From NCBI GenBank assembly GCA_028709605.1, contig JAQVWR010000002.1, positions 19,249-83,248 on the forward strand: a DNA stretch of 64,000 nucleotides. Direction: 5' to 3'. Of the stretch, positions 21,996 through 32,795 are shown piece after piece; position 1 is the first letter of the stretch; every line of letters starts with the position of its first letter. The notes beneath the pieces were generated by a model. That model was not told the DNA's origin. It worked only from the letters and a program-made list of their open reading frames with translations, and ran no database searches. This DNA comes from Proteiniphilum sp. (GTDB taxonomy: Bacteria; Bacteroidota; Bacteroidia; Bacteroidales; Dysgonomonadaceae). Both the position numbers and the translations under genes were made by a program.

Positions 21996-23801
21996 ATGGC
22001 ATATCATCATTTAGGAGAGGTTATTCACCAGCAGGCTCGCAAATACAGGTACAAAACGGTATTGAAGTTTCAGGCCCCAGGAGGGGCATGGCAGAAGATG
22101 TCCTGGAAAGAGTTTTCCGGGAACATCATGAAAACCGCTCAGGCCATGGCCGAGATGGGTGTCAAGCCGGGTGACAATCTGGGGGTTTACTCGCAGAATA
22201 TGGAGCAGTATCTGGTCACCGATTTTGCTGCTTATGCCAACAGGGCGGTGATGGTGCCCATCTATGCCACCGCTTCCCCCATGCAGGTAAGCTATATCGT
22301 GCAGGATGCAGGGATCCGGCTCCTGTTCGTGGGCGAGCAGTTTCAGTATAACAACGCCTGGAAGGTGCAGCAGGAGAACCCGCTGCCGGTGAAGCTGATT
22401 ATCTTCGACCGAAGGGTGGTGCTGAAGAGCAATGACCATACATCCGTCTATTTTGATGATTTCATTGCCACGGGTGATAATTCCGAATCGATGGCGCTGG
22501 TGAATGCCCGTCTAAAGCAGCTGAAGGAGAGTGAGCTGGCCACGATCATCTATACATCGGGCACTACGGGTGAGCCCAAGGGGGTGATGCTCACCCACGC
22601 CAATTATCTGAAAGCGATGGAGATCCATGACCTGCGCATCACCGGCATGTCGGAGAGGGATCTCTCCATCTGTTTCCTGCCGCTTACCCATATCTTTGAG
22701 AAAGCCTGGACCTACTACTGCCTGCTCAAAGGGGTGCCTGTCGTCATCAACCGCGATCCCAATGAGATCCGTAAGAACCTTCGGGTGGTGCGCCCCACTC
22801 TGATGAGCAACGTGCCCCGTTTCTGGGAAAAGGTGTATGATGGGGTGCAGGACATCGTCGGTCATCTGCCCGCTGGATTGAAGTGGCTCTTCCATGATGC
22901 CGTGAAAACAGGGCAGAGGCACAACCTGGCGTATGTGAATGAGGGGAAGCGGCCCCCATTGACCAATCGGCTGAAGTTCTTCATCTATCGCCATTCCGTC
23001 TTTTATTTGATCAAGCGGGTGGTGGGGATCGACCGTGGTAACTTCTTCCCGGTGGCCGGCGCCCCTCTCTCCGACACCATCAACAGCTTCATGCAGTCGA
23101 TCGACGTACACCTGATCTACGGCTACGGTCTCTCCGAGACCACCGCTACGGTAAGCTGTTATCCGGCACAGGGGTTCCGGATAGGTACGGTAGGCAGGGT
23201 GATGCCCGATGTAGAGGTGAAGATCGGCGAGAACAGCGAGATCCTGGTAAAGGGTGACACAGTGATGAAGGGGTACTACAATAAGCCGGAGGCCACACGG
23301 GATGCATTTACGGCAGATGGTTATTTCCGGACCGGCGATGCCGGCTTATTGACGGAGAACCATGAGATCATTCTCACCGAACGGATCAAGGATCTCTATA
23401 AAACATCGAACGGGAAGTATATTGCTCCGCAGATGATCGAGACCCGCATCAGCGAGGACAGGTATATTGACCAGGTGGCGGTGATCGGCGATGAGCGCAA
23501 GTTCGTGAGTGCCCTGATCGTACCCGATTACGAAGCGCTGAAAAGCTATGCCCGTGAGCAGCAGATCTCCTTTGCCTCGGTGGAGGAGTTGGTGCGCAAC
23601 AAAGAGATCAACGACTTCATCTTCGGGCAGATTGAACTGCTGCAGTCGCAGTTTACCTCCTACGAAAAGATCAAGCGGATCACCCTTCTTCCCCAACCTT
23701 TCAGCATGGAACACGGCGAGCTGACGAACACCCTGAAGCTGCGCCGGAAGGTGTTGCTGGAGAGGTATTGCGATCAGATTGAAGCGATGTATGCCGGGTA
23801 G
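21996..23801 (+). CDS. Long-chain acyl-CoA synthetase / AMP-binding protein
   Basis: TIIYTSGTTGEPKGVMLTH AMP-binding motif; GYGLSETTATV. Confidence 0.95.
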   Translation: MAYHHLGEVIHQQARKYRYKTVLKFQAPGGAWQKMSWKEFSGNIMKTAQAMAEMGVKPGDNLGVYSQNMEQYLVTDFAAYANRAVMVPIYATASPMQVSYIVQDAGIRLLFVGEQFQYNNAWKVQQENPLPVKLIIFDRRVVLKSNDHTSVYFDDFIATGDNSESMALVNARLKQLKESELATIIYTSGTTGEPKGVMLTHANYLKAMEIHDLRITGMSERDLSICFLPLTHIFEKAWTYYCLLKGVPVVINRDPNEIRKNLRVVRPTLMSNVPRFWEKVYDGVQDIVGHLPAGLKWLFHDAVKTGQRHNLAYVNEGKRPPLTNRLKFFIYRHSVFYLIKRVVGIDRGNFFPVAGAPLSDTINSFMQSIDVHLIYGYGLSETTATVSCYPAQGFRIGTVGRVMPDVEVKIGENSEILVKGDTVMKGYYNKPEATRDAFTADGYFRTGDAGLLTENHEIILTERIKDLYKTSNGKYIAPQMIETRISEDRYIDQVAVIGDERKFVSALIVPDYEALKSYAREQQISFASVEELVRNKEINDFIFGQIELLQSQFTSYEKIKRITLLPQPFSMEHGELTNTLKLRRKVLLERYCDQIEAMYAG

Positions 23802-23887
23802 AGACACCGGCTTTCCGTTGTCATTTCCGGCTCTTCGCTCCTTTGTAAAACCCTCCCTTTAAAGGCTGTTCTTCAGAACTTATTTGC

Positions 23888-23895
23888 TATCTTTG
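23888..23895 (+). promoter_or_regulatory. Bacteroidetes -7 element upstream of leuS
   Basis: TATCTTTG, 33 nt before the leuS ATG. Confidence 0.5.
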
Positions 23896-23920
23896 CACCG
23901 TTTTCTTAAAATGGCAAGGA

Positions 23921-26674
23921 ATGGAATATAATTTCGAAGAAATTGAAAAACGGTGGCAGCAGTATTGGGCCGACCATCAGATCTACAAGGTGTCGGAGGA
24001 GGACGCAAAACCCAAGTATTATGTGTTGGATATGTTCCCCTATCCCTCGGGAGCGGGTTTGCATGTGGGGCATCCACTGGGATACATCGCTTCCGATATT
24101 TTTTCGAGATTCAAGCGTCTGCAAGGCTTTAATGTGCTCCATCCCATGGGATACGATGCCTACGGGCTGCCGGCAGAACAGTACGCCATTCAGACCGGAC
24201 AGCATCCGGCCGTTACTACCGAGGAGAACATCGCCCGCTACCGCGAACAGATGGATAAGATAGGCTTCTCCTACGACTGGGACCGCGAGGTGCGCACCTG
24301 CGATCCTGGTTACTATCAATGGACCCAGTGGGCCTTTATCCGGATGTTTCACTCCTACTACTGCAACCGGGCCGGGCGGGCACGTCCCATTGCCGAGCTG
24401 GAGGAGCTCTTCTCCCGGCAGGGCACTGAAGGGTTAGATCCGGCATGCAGTGAGCCGATGAGCTTCACGGCGGCGGAGTGGAACGGCAAAACCAAGACAG
24501 AGCAACAGCAGATCCTGATGAACTACCGCATCGCCTATCTGGGCGATACGATGGTGAACTGGTGCCCGAAGCTGGGAACCGTGTTGGCCAACGATGAGGT
24601 GAGTGAGGGGCTCTCCATCCGGGGAGGCTATCCTGTGGAACAGAAGAAAATGCGGCAGTGGTGCCTGCGGGTATCGGCTTACGCACAGCGACTGCTGGAG
24701 GGACTGGATCGCGTGGAGTGGAGCGAGTCGCTGAAGGAGACCCAGCGCAACTGGATTGGGCGCAGCGAAGGAGCCGTGATGCATTTCCACACCACCGAAG
24801 GAGTCTCCTTCGATATCTTCACCACCCGTGCCGATACCATCTTCGGTGTCACCTTTATGGTGCTGGCTCCCGAGAGCGAGCTGGTGGCACAGTTCACCAC
24901 ACCGGAACAGCACGCGGCCGTGCAGGATTACATGGAGCAGACACGGAAAAGAACCGAACGGGAGCGCATTGCCGACCGATCGGTGACCGGCGTCTTCTCG
25001 GGAGCCTATGCCTCCCATCCTTTTACGGGTGAGCCGTTGCCCATCTGGATCTCCGATTATGTGTTGGCCGGCTATGGCACCGGTGCCATCATGGCCGTGC
25101 CGGCGCACGACAGTCGTGACTACGCTTTTGCCAGACATTTCCATCTTCCCATTGTGCCGCTGATTGAGGGGTGTGATGTCTCCGAGGAGAGCTTCGACGC
25201 CAAAGAGGGGGTGATGATCAACTCTGCCTTCCTCAACGGGATGTCCGTGAAGGAGGCTATCCCTGCCGCCATCGATGAGGTAGAGAAGCAGGGCCTCGGC
25301 TACCGCAAGATCAACTACCGCCTGCGCGACGCCATCTTCTCCCGCCAGCGTTACTGGGGAGAGCCGTTCCCCGTCTACTACAAGGATGGAATGCCCTATA
25401 CCCTGGGAGAGGAAGAGCTGCCGCTCGAGCTGCCGGAGGTGGATAAGTTCCTTCCCACCGAAACGGGCGAGCCGCCCCTGGGACGGGCAAAAAACTGGCA
25501 CACCCGGGAGGGTTACCCCCTCGAGCTGAATACCATGCCCGGCTTTGCCGGCTCGTCGGCTTACTATCTCCGTTACATGGACCCGCACAATGAGGAGGCG
25601 ATGGTGTCGGAGAAGGTGAACCGCTACTGGCGCAACGTGGACCTTTACATCGGAGGTACCGAGCATGCCACGGGCCACCTTATTTATAGTCGTTTTTGGA
25701 ACAAGTTCCTGTTCGACATCGGTGTGTCGTGCGAGGAGGAGCCATTCAGGAAGCTGATCAATCAGGGGATGATCCAGGGACGCAGCAACTTCGTCTACCG
25801 CATCAAGGGTACCAACCGTTTTGTGTCGCTGAACCTCCGCGATCGGTATGAGGTGACTCCCATCCATGTGGATGTGCACAAGGTGCACAATGATATCCTC
25901 GACATCGACGCGTTTCGCAACTGGAACCCGGAATACAAAACTGCCGAGTTTATCCTGGAAGATGGCAAGTATATCTGCGGATGGGCCATCGAGAAGATGT
26001 CGAAGTCGATGTTCAACGTGGTGAACCCGGACGATATCGTGGAGCAGTACGGTGCCGATACCCTGCGCCTTTATGAGATGTTCCTGGGGCCATTGGAACA
26101 GTCGAAACCATGGGATACTAATGGAATTGATGGTGTTCATCGCTTTCTGCGCAAGGTGTGGAACCTGTTTTATCGGGAGGAAACGCTCTCCGTTACGGAT
26201 GAAGAGCCGTCAAAAGAGGAACTGAAAGCGTTGCACAAGCTGATTAAAAAGGTGACCTCCGATATTGAGCAGTTCTCGTTTAACACCTCCGTGTCGGCGT
26301 TCATGATCTGTGCCAATGAGCTGACGACTCTCAAATGCCGGAACAGAAAGGTACTGGCTGAGTTAGTGGTCTGTCTGGCTCCTTTTGCACCGCACATCGC
26401 GGAGGAGCTGTGGCACGCCCTGGGCAACGAGACCACCGTGTGCGACGCCTCCTGGCCTGCATGGAATGAGGAGTACCTGAAAGAAGATGCTTTCCCCTAT
26501 GCGATTTCCTTTAACGGCAAATCCCGTTTTGTGCTCGAGTTTGCGGCTGATGCCACCCGTGAAGAGATTGAACAGACGGTGCTGGCACATCCCGGTTCGC
26601 AGAAGTGGCTGGAAGGCAAAACGCCGAAGAAGGTGATCATTGTTCCGCAAAAGATCGTGAATGTGGTGATCTGA
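23921..26674 (+). CDS. leuS: Leucyl-tRNA synthetase
   Basis: 917 aa; [17 protein letters not shown] (HIGH-type) and KMSKS motifs. Confidence 0.97.
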   Translation: MEYNFEEIEKRWQQYWADHQIYKVSEEDAKPKYYVLDMFPYPSGAGLHVGHPLGYIASDIFSRFKRLQGFNVLHPMGYDAYGLPAEQYAIQTGQHPAVTTEENIARYREQMDKIGFSYDWDREVRTCDPGYYQWTQWAFIRMFHSYYCNRAGRARPIAELEELFSRQGTEGLDPACSEPMSFTAAEWNGKTKTEQQQILMNYRIAYLGDTMVNWCPKLGTVLANDEVSEGLSIRGGYPVEQKKMRQWCLRVSAYAQRLLEGLDRVEWSESLKETQRNWIGRSEGAVMHFHTTEGVSFDIFTTRADTIFGVTFMVLAPESELVAQFTTPEQHAAVQDYMEQTRKRTERERIADRSVTGVFSGAYASHPFTGEPLPIWISDYVLAGYGTGAIMAVPAHDSRDYAFARHFHLPIVPLIEGCDVSEESFDAKEGVMINSAFLNGMSVKEAIPAAIDEVEKQGLGYRKINYRLRDAIFSRQRYWGEPFPVYYKDGMPYTLGEEELPLELPEVDKFLPTETGEPPLGRAKNWHTREGYPLELNTMPGFAGSSAYYLRYMDPHNEEAMVSEKVNRYWRNVDLYIGGTEHATGHLIYSRFWNKFLFDIGVSCEEEPFRKLINQGMIQGRSNFVYRIKGTNRFVSLNLRDRYEVTPIHVDVHKVHNDILDIDAFRNWNPEYKTAEFILEDGKYICGWAIEKMSKSMFNVVNPDDIVEQYGADTLRLYEMFLGPLEQSKPWDTNGIDGVHRFLRKVWNLFYREETLSVTDEEPSKEELKALHKLIKKVTSDIEQFSFNTSVSAFMICANELTTLKCRNRKVLAELVVCLAPFAPHIAEELWHALGNETTVCDASWPAWNEEYLKEDAFPYAISFNGKSRFVLEFAADATREEIEQTVLAHPGSQKWLEGKTPKKVIIVPQKIVNVVI

Positions 26675-26725
26675 CCCGATTGTGATCTCAGGCAAGTGTA
26701 ATCTATCGTTTGATCAATACCCTAT

Positions 26726-27595
26726 ATGCCGAAAGAGGTTCGTTATCTGAAGTCGTTTTACTGGAAGGACTACTTCGTCATCACGGTGGGACTGCTACTC
26801 TTCGTGGTGGGCTTCACCGGTTTTATCATACCCAACAAGATCGTGGTGGGGGGCCTTGGCGGCGTGGGGCAGTTGTTTAAGTATGCCTTCGGTGTACCCC
26901 TCTTCATGACTTTTCTGTTGGGGAATGGTATCATGATGGTGGTCGCCTGGTTTATCCTGGGCAAAGGTTATGTCTTCAAGTCACTCTACGGTGTGGTAGG
27001 AGTCACCCTGCTGATGGGGGTGGCTGAGAACCTGATCACCGAGGCAATCATCCATACCGACCCGCTGATCGCCAGCATCATCGGAGCGGTTTTCAGTGGC
27101 AGCGGACTGGGGCTTATTTATACCCGCAATGCCAGTACCGGCGGCACCGATATCCTGGGTGCCATCATCACCAAGTACCGTTATATCAGTATGGGTCGCG
27201 GATTGTTGTACATTGACCTGATCATTGTCAGCAGCTCCTATTTTTTGTTCCAGAGCTTCGAAAAGATTATCTACGGGTTGATCGTTGTCTCCGTAATGTA
27301 TTACACCGTGGATCTGGTCATCAATGGTGCCCGTCAGTCGGTACAGTTCATCATCTTCTCCACCCGCTACAACGAGATCGCATCGCATGTCAACTCGGAG
27401 CTGCACCGCGGGTGTACCGTGCTGGATGGCGTAGGCTGGTACTCCAAGCAACCGCAGAAGGTGCTGATTATCCTGGCCCGCAAGACCGAATCGACCTCCA
27501 TTTTCCGCTTAGTGAAGCGCATCGATGAGAATGCCTTCATCTCGCAGAGCAACGTGGTGGGGGTGTACGGTAAGGGGTTCGATCAGATCAAGTGA
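26726..27595 (+). CDS. YitT family membrane protein
   Basis: 289 aa; ASTGGTDILGAIITKY and C-terminal DUF2179-like region. Confidence 0.9.
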   Translation: MPKEVRYLKSFYWKDYFVITVGLLLFVVGFTGFIIPNKIVVGGLGGVGQLFKYAFGVPLFMTFLLGNGIMMVVAWFILGKGYVFKSLYGVVGVTLLMGVAENLITEAIIHTDPLIASIIGAVFSGSGLGLIYTRNASTGGTDILGAIITKYRYISMGRGLLYIDLIIVSSSYFLFQSFEKIIYGLIVVSVMYYTVDLVINGARQSVQFIIFSTRYNEIASHVNSELHRGCTVLDGVGWYSKQPQKVLIILARKTESTSIFRLVKRIDENAFISQSNVVGVYGKGFDQIK

Positions 27596-30417
27596 ACAGG
27601 TCCGGTGGTCGCCTTGTCCACCAGGTAAATGACTGATTGATAGATGATTCCGCTGTGCATCGAGAGGCCAATCTCGCAGGTGCGGCTGTTGGAATATCCT
27701 TCCTGAGCATCTTTGATGCCCTGCTGCAACGAAGCGAGTGCCGAACGGTTCAGCTCGGGATAGAAAAACCCCCGATCACCGGCCCATCCGCAGCAATGCA
27801 CATTCTCCGGAACCACCACTTTTTCGGCGCAGCGAGAGGCCACCGTCACAAATTTTTCTGCCAGCTGCATCTTTGTGGAGCTGCAGGTGACATGCAGGGC
27901 AATGGTGAGAGGCAGTCTCACAAACTGAAGCCTTTCGAGCAGGAAATCATGGATGAATGAGACCTGGTCATAGAGCTTTAGTCGGTGATCCAGTGTTTCC
28001 CGCATATGCAGCAGACAGGGGCTCATGTCGCAGACAACAGGGATTGCCCCGTTATCACTTGCTTTCAGCAAAGCTTCGTTCAGCTCTTTTTCTTTCATGC
28101 GTGCCTGTCTCCTGAACCCTTTGCTGCTGAAAGCCATTCCGCAGCAGAGCTTCTCATGCTCCTCCGGGAGAATCACGGTGTAACCTGCTTTGCGCAGCAC
28201 CGACAGCATCGTAGATGGCAGATCGCCCGCTCCTTTATACCCGGCAGAGGGCCCTCCCATGGAACGGGTAATGCAGGAAGGGAAATAGACCACTACAGGG
28301 GCATCCGCTTCCGGTGCCGGATATCGGCTGGCGGTGATGCGTTTGCTTCCCGAAGGGGTATGGCGTGTCCAGAGAGGAAAAAGGCCGTCCCCCACTCTGA
28401 AGAGGCCCCTCATGATGCTCTCCTGCAGCGCATACCCGGTCAGTCTGGCGACCACATGGGGAATTGGCAATACTGCTCTCAGCAGTGCCGTCACCCCACC
28501 CATATGACGGGCGATGATGCCGGCAATGGCATTTGCCACGCTGCTCTGCTGTTGCCATCTCAGCTCCTTCACCAGCAGTCCGGTGTCGATTCCTACCGGA
28601 CAGGCGATCCTGCATAATCCGTCGGTGGCGCAGGTCTGCTCCAGGGGGTAAGAGATGGCACGCAGCGCTGCAGGTGCGATGTTTTTTCCCCCGGTTTCAC
28701 TCTCCTTTCCGGCAAGATACCGATAGGCAACGATACGCTGCCGGGGTGTGAGGGTGAGGTTTGTTGAGGGACAGGTCGCCTCGCAGAAGCCGCACTCGAT
28801 GCATTGGTCGATGAGCGGATGTGCTTCCGGAAACTGTTTCAGGTTCTGTATAAACACTTCAGGGTCATCGTTGATCACCACACCCGGGTTCAGTACACCC
28901 TGCGGATCGAATACCTGTTTGATCCGTTTCATCAGATCATAGATCTCGCTTCCCCACTCTTTCTCCACAAATGGAGCCATGTTGCGTCCCGTACCGTGTT
29001 CCGCCTTCAGGCTGCCCTCGTGCTTTACCGCTACCAACCCGCACAGCTCCCGCATAAAACGGGCATAATGCGCCACACCCTCCGGTGTGTTGATGTCGGG
29101 AAAGACGGTGAAGTGGACATTGCCGTCGAGCAGGTGCCCCCACATGACTGCATCCTCATACCCCGTTCGCACCAGCAGGCTATGCAGGTCCTCCAGGGCA
29201 TCCCCCAGGATCTCCCCGCGGAAGGCCACATCTTCAATGATACAGGCAGTATGCGGGGGGCGTGTGGCGGCAGCGGAGGTGAAGAGCCCGTTGCGCACGT
29301 TCCAGTAAAGGTTGTAGAGATGGATATCGGTGGTGAATGCGATGGGTGCCAGGGTGGGGATGTGTGCCAGTTTTTTCTCGATGTCGCGGATCTGAAGCGT
29401 AAGGGTCTCCGGGTCATCTGCCGCGGTATCGATCAGCAGAGCGGCCGCCCCTTTCGGGAGCTCCTTCAACCCGGCGGGCATGCCCTCCAGGTTCTCTACG
29501 GCGTGCAATGCGTTGCGGTCCATCAGTTCGGCCGCATATACCCGACAGCTTCGCAGGGGGAGAATGGTGTCGCAGACATCGCGCAGACTGGCGAAATAGA
29601 CCAGGGCGGTGGCTTTCAGCGGTGCATCGTGTACCGTTGCAAAGGTTGCCTGTGATACGAAGCCGAGGGTTCCCTCCGAGCCGATCATCAGGTGTTGCAG
29701 AATATCCACAGGATCCTCAAAGTCGATGAGCGCATTCACCCCGTAGCCGCAAGTGTTTTTTAGTTCGAACTTGCGGCTGATGCGGTCGCGGATCTTCGGG
29801 TTGTCGGTGGCTTCCCGCCGCAGACGAAGCAGCGCCTCGCACAGTTCCCGTTGCGAGGTCATGAATGCCTGGCGGCTGCCGGCATCGGCGGTGTCTAACA
29901 GGGTGCCGTCGGCCAGGATGATCCGCATCGATTGTACGGTGTGGTAGCTGTTGTGGAGGATGCCATAACTCGATCCGCTGGCATTGTTGGCGATGATCCC
30001 TCCTATCTTCGCCGCGTTGATCGATGCCGGTTTGGGGCCCAGTCGGCGTGCATAGGGTGCCAGCAGACTGTTTGCCACGCTGCCCCTGACGCCGCAGCCA
30101 AAGGTGGCGGTGTGCCCATGGTCGCTGATGGCAGAGCACTCAAATCCGGGCCCTGTTTCCATCAGGAGGGAATCGGAGATGGCCTGTCCGCTCAGGCTGG
30201 TGCCGGCCGCCTTGAAGGTGACGGCGATTTTTTCACGGTGGCAGAAACGGAGCAGACGGATTACCTCTTCCTCGTTGTGGACCCTGACAACTGCTTGGGG
30301 GATCAGACGGTAGAGGCTCGCATCAGTTCCCTTGGTGAGTCGGGACAGCTCATCGGTATAGAGCTGTTTCGCCGGGAACAGTTGTGACAGGCTTTTGTAT
30401 GGTCGGGTAGCGTTCAA
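27583..30417 (-). CDS. FAD-binding and (Fe-S)-binding oxidoreductase, D-lactate dehydrogenase-like
   Basis: FAD_binding_4 (FKAAGTSLSGQAISDS), CIECGFCEATCPS, CCF-type cysteines; start ambiguous (TTG at 30417 or an overlapping ATG at 30513). Confidence 0.9.
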   Translation of the reverse strand: MNATRPYKSLSQLFPAKQLYTDELSRLTKGTDASLYRLIPQAVVRVHNEEEVIRLLRFCHREKIAVTFKAAGTSLSGQAISDSLLMETGPGFECSAISDHGHTATFGCGVRGSVANSLLAPYARRLGPKPASINAAKIGGIIANNASGSSYGILHNSYHTVQSMRIILADGTLLDTADAGSRQAFMTSQRELCEALLRLRREATDNPKIRDRISRKFELKNTCGYGVNALIDFEDPVDILQHLMIGSEGTLGFVSQATFATVHDAPLKATALVYFASLRDVCDTILPLRSCRVYAAELMDRNALHAVENLEGMPAGLKELPKGAAALLIDTAADDPETLTLQIRDIEKKLAHIPTLAPIAFTTDIHLYNLYWNVRNGLFTSAAATRPPHTACIIEDVAFRGEILGDALEDLHSLLVRTGYEDAVMWGHLLDGNVHFTVFPDINTPEGVAHYARFMRELCGLVAVKHEGSLKAEHGTGRNMAPFVEKEWGSEIYDLMKRIKQVFDPQGVLNPGVVINDDPEVFIQNLKQFPEAHPLIDQCIECGFCEATCPSTNLTLTPRQRIVAYRYLAGKESETGGKNIAPAALRAISYPLEQTCATDGLCRIACPVGIDTGLLVKELRWQQQSSVANAIAGIIARHMGGVTALLRAVLPIPHVVARLTGYALQESIMRGLFRVGDGLFPLWTRHTPSGSKRITASRYPAPEADAPVVVYFPSCITRSMGGPSAGYKGAGDLPSTMLSVLRKAGYTVILPEEHEKLCCGMAFSSKGFRRQARMKEKELNEALLKASDNGAIPVVCDMSPCLLHMRETLDHRLKLYDQVSFIHDFLLERLQFVRLPLTIALHVTCSSTKMQLAEKFVTVASRCAEKVVVPENVHCCGWAGDRGFFYPELNRSALASLQQGIKDAQEGYSNSRTCEIGLSMHSGIIYQSVIYLVDKATTGPVHLI

Positions 30418-30443
30418 TTCCTTCTCGCGATGAAATAGCCTCG

Positions 30444-30650
30444 TTAGATTAATGAAACGAAGAGCTCTTTTCCTTCTTCTTCGATCACTATTTTGCCTTC
30501 TCTGCCCAGCCATCCGAGGGCAGCATAGAGATCCTTGTCGGTCAGCCTGGCTGCTTTCTTGACCTCTTTCACATTCTGGCGTCCGGATTCATCTAAGATG
30601 GTCCATACCTTTCCGGCGTTGATTCCAATTTTTTCAATCATTTTTTTCAA
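30444..30650 (-). CDS. Small winged-helix domain protein
   Basis: 68 aa; INAGKVWTILDESGRQNVKEVKKAARLTDKDLYAALGWLGREGKI; typical Bacteroidetes wHTH family. Confidence 0.85.
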   Translation of the reverse strand: MKKMIEKIGINAGKVWTILDESGRQNVKEVKKAARLTDKDLYAALGWLGREGKIVIEEEGKELFVSLI

Positions 30651-30758
30651 TTTTTCGGTCTAACCCAAACATGAACGGCTGCAAAGATAGCGTTAATTTT
30701 AGAAAGGGCAACTGTTTTCCGATCAAAATAGCTCAATAATCAGCTGAATAATATGGGT

Positions 30759-31355
30759 TTATTGTTGTTCGCCCATCTTCCGGAGTTTCTCCAGAATGTC
30801 CGCTGTCTGCCGGATGAGTGAATGACGGTCGTCATTATAAATCACAAAACCGGACCGTTGCATTTTTTCATTTTCCGGCAACTGGTGCTTCATCCTTCTC
30901 TCCACTGCCTCCCTGCTGCTGTGGTCGCGATGCATCACCCTCTCCATACGGATCTCTTTCGGTGCAAAGACCGTCACCACCTGATCCAGATACCGGTGAA
31001 AACCGGCCTCGAAGAGAACGGCCGCATCAATCATCACCAGCCGGTGATCTGTATGAAGAGCGCACCACTCTGCAAAATGATTTGCCAGCACGGGATGGAT
31101 GATGGTGTTGACGGTAGCCAGAATTTTCTCATCGTGAAACATGAGGGAGGCCAGCAGGGGGCGGTTGAGGGAGCCTCCCGCATACAGATCACCGCCGAAA
31201 TGATCTGTAAGCTGTTGCCGAATAGAAGGGGAGGTGTCGTTCAGATATTTCGCTTCCCTGTCGGCGTCGTAGACCGGAACGCCGTGAAGCCGGAACAGTT
31301 CACTCACAACCGATTTGCCGCTTCCAATCCCGCCGGTGATGCCTGCCCTGATCAT
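30759..31355 (-). CDS. coaE: Dephospho-CoA kinase
   Basis: 198 aa; AGITGGIGSGKSVVSELF P-loop. Confidence 0.96.
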   Translation of the reverse strand: MIRAGITGGIGSGKSVVSELFRLHGVPVYDADREAKYLNDTSPSIRQQLTDHFGGDLYAGGSLNRPLLASLMFHDEKILATVNTIIHPVLANHFAEWCALHTDHRLVMIDAAVLFEAGFHRYLDQVVTVFAPKEIRMERVMHRDHSSREAVERRMKHQLPENEKMQRSGFVIYNDDRHSLIRQTADILEKLRKMGEQQ

Positions 31356-32353
31356 TCGCTTTTCTTGTTTTCAAACAGGAATTCGACAGAGGAGGGGGAG
31401 ATTCGGATATTCTGTGCTGCCACAGGGCTCTTGCTCAGTTCCAGCTCCACCCGGCCATCTTCATTCTGGTGGAACTGGCGGTAGTCCAGTTCGATTTCAA
31501 AATCCTCGGGTGAAATCTTTCGGTATTCTTCCAGGGTTACCGAGAAGGAGACGCTGGCACGTGAAGGGAAAAACTTCACATCCAGCCCTCCGGGAAGACG
31601 CACTGCCGTGACGGGGATCTCAAAGGTGCGTTCCGTATACTCCTTGATGGGGATGAAGATATCCACCTGATCGGGTACAAACTTCACTCCTTCCGCCCGG
31701 TTGATTGCTATGGGAAGCTGGGAGGTCGCTTTCAGGTTTTTGAAGATCGTGTATTCGGTATAAGCTTTCTCTAACTTGTCGAGCGACTGACGGGAGCCGT
31801 AGGCAGTGACGCTCTCCGGTAAAAAGGTGACACTGTCGGCAATCAGGTTTGCCCTGTTGGTGGTGATCTCCCCGTCAAAAGCAACCTTCAGCTCTCTCCT
31901 TTGCAACTTGGAGGTGGAGAGGTTGATGCTCATCGGGTAATACCCCCTGATATTGGTGCTCGAGAAAAGCCGCGATCGGATCAGCTGACGGTATTGATCA
32001 CCCTGCAGGCTATTGTTTCCTCCTTCCGTGAGCTCAGCCACATTGATCTCGAGCGAGTCTTTTTTGCTGATGTCGAGCCGGAAGATCGCGGCTCCGTTGT
32101 CGGTGATGCTGACCTCCACATATTCGGGCAGCGGGTTGTCGAAAACTACATCATCCGGAATGTGGATGTATTTCAGTGGCAGGCGATATGTGCCCTCCAC
32201 ATTCTCTTTCTGGAAGAAAAGCATCAGCCAGAAGATAAAAGCCAGTAACAGGAAAAACAAAAAGAAGAGCGTATTTTTCCACGGGAATGTGGAAAAAAAC
32301 GCTTCCGCTTTGGGTTTCCATTTTTCGAGGATGGCTTTTCCGTCCATGATCAA
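31352..32353 (-). CDS. YbbR-like domain protein
   Basis: 333 aa; single TM helix then YbbR repeats; located between coaE and yajC. Confidence 0.85.
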   Translation of the reverse strand: MIMDGKAILEKWKPKAEAFFSTFPWKNTLFFLFFLLLAFIFWLMLFFQKENVEGTYRLPLKYIHIPDDVVFDNPLPEYVEVSITDNGAAIFRLDISKKDSLEINVAELTEGGNNSLQGDQYRQLIRSRLFSSTNIRGYYPMSINLSTSKLQRRELKVAFDGEITTNRANLIADSVTFLPESVTAYGSRQSLDKLEKAYTEYTIFKNLKATSQLPIAINRAEGVKFVPDQVDIFIPIKEYTERTFEIPVTAVRLPGGLDVKFFPSRASVSFSVTLEEYRKISPEDFEIELDYRQFHQNEDGRVELELSKSPVAAQNIRISPSSVEFLFENKKSE

Positions 32354-32359
32354 AAAAGG

Positions 32360-32671
32360 TTAGTTGATCGTCACATCGGCTGAAGAGGCAAAGACGGAGG
32401 ATTTCTCAAATTTGATTCTCACACCGTCGGCTACCTCTATCAGGAACCAGGTCTCTCCCACCTCTTTGATCCTGCCGTGTATGCCACCCGAGGTGATCAC
32501 TTTGTCGCCCACTTTCATTGCTTCGCGGCTTTTCTGTAGCTCTTTTTGTTTCTTTTGCTGGGGACGGATCATGAAGAAGTAGAATACGGCAATAATGGCT
32601 ACCATCATAAAAAGGGTGCTGCCCATACCCGACATGCCACCGCCCTGTGCTGCTTGTAATAAAATATTCAT
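32360..32671 (-). CDS. yajC: Preprotein translocase subunit YajC
   Basis: MNILLQAAQGGGMSGMGSTLFMMVAIIAVFYFFMIRPQQKKQKE; ATG at 32671 preferred over upstream extension. Confidence 0.94.
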   Translation of the reverse strand: MNILLQAAQGGGMSGMGSTLFMMVAIIAVFYFFMIRPQQKKQKELQKSREAMKVGDKVITSGGIHGRIKEVGETWFLIEVADGVRIKFEKSSVFASSADVTIN

Positions 32672-32704
32672 ACGATTCAAATTAATGATTTGTAAAGGGA
32701 TCGG

Positions 32705-32759
32705 ATGGAACTCGCTTGAATCATCTACTGGTGTGCGAATGATTGTTATGCTCGTTTCA
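32705..32759. repeat. Copy B of a duplicated intergenic element (nusB-yajC gap)
   Basis: Core 32720-32759 ATCATCTACTGGTGTGCGAATGATTGTTATGCTCGTTTCA, 33/40 identical to 39970-40009. Confidence 0.75.
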
Positions 32760-32795
32760 TACGAACGTTCTTTTTGGGGTGTGTAATAAAAAAAA

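Noticed and set aside
24434-26140. 568-aa - strand ORF opposite leuS
   Set aside because: Mirror of a high-GC third-position gene; His/Arg/Gln-rich with no recognisable domain
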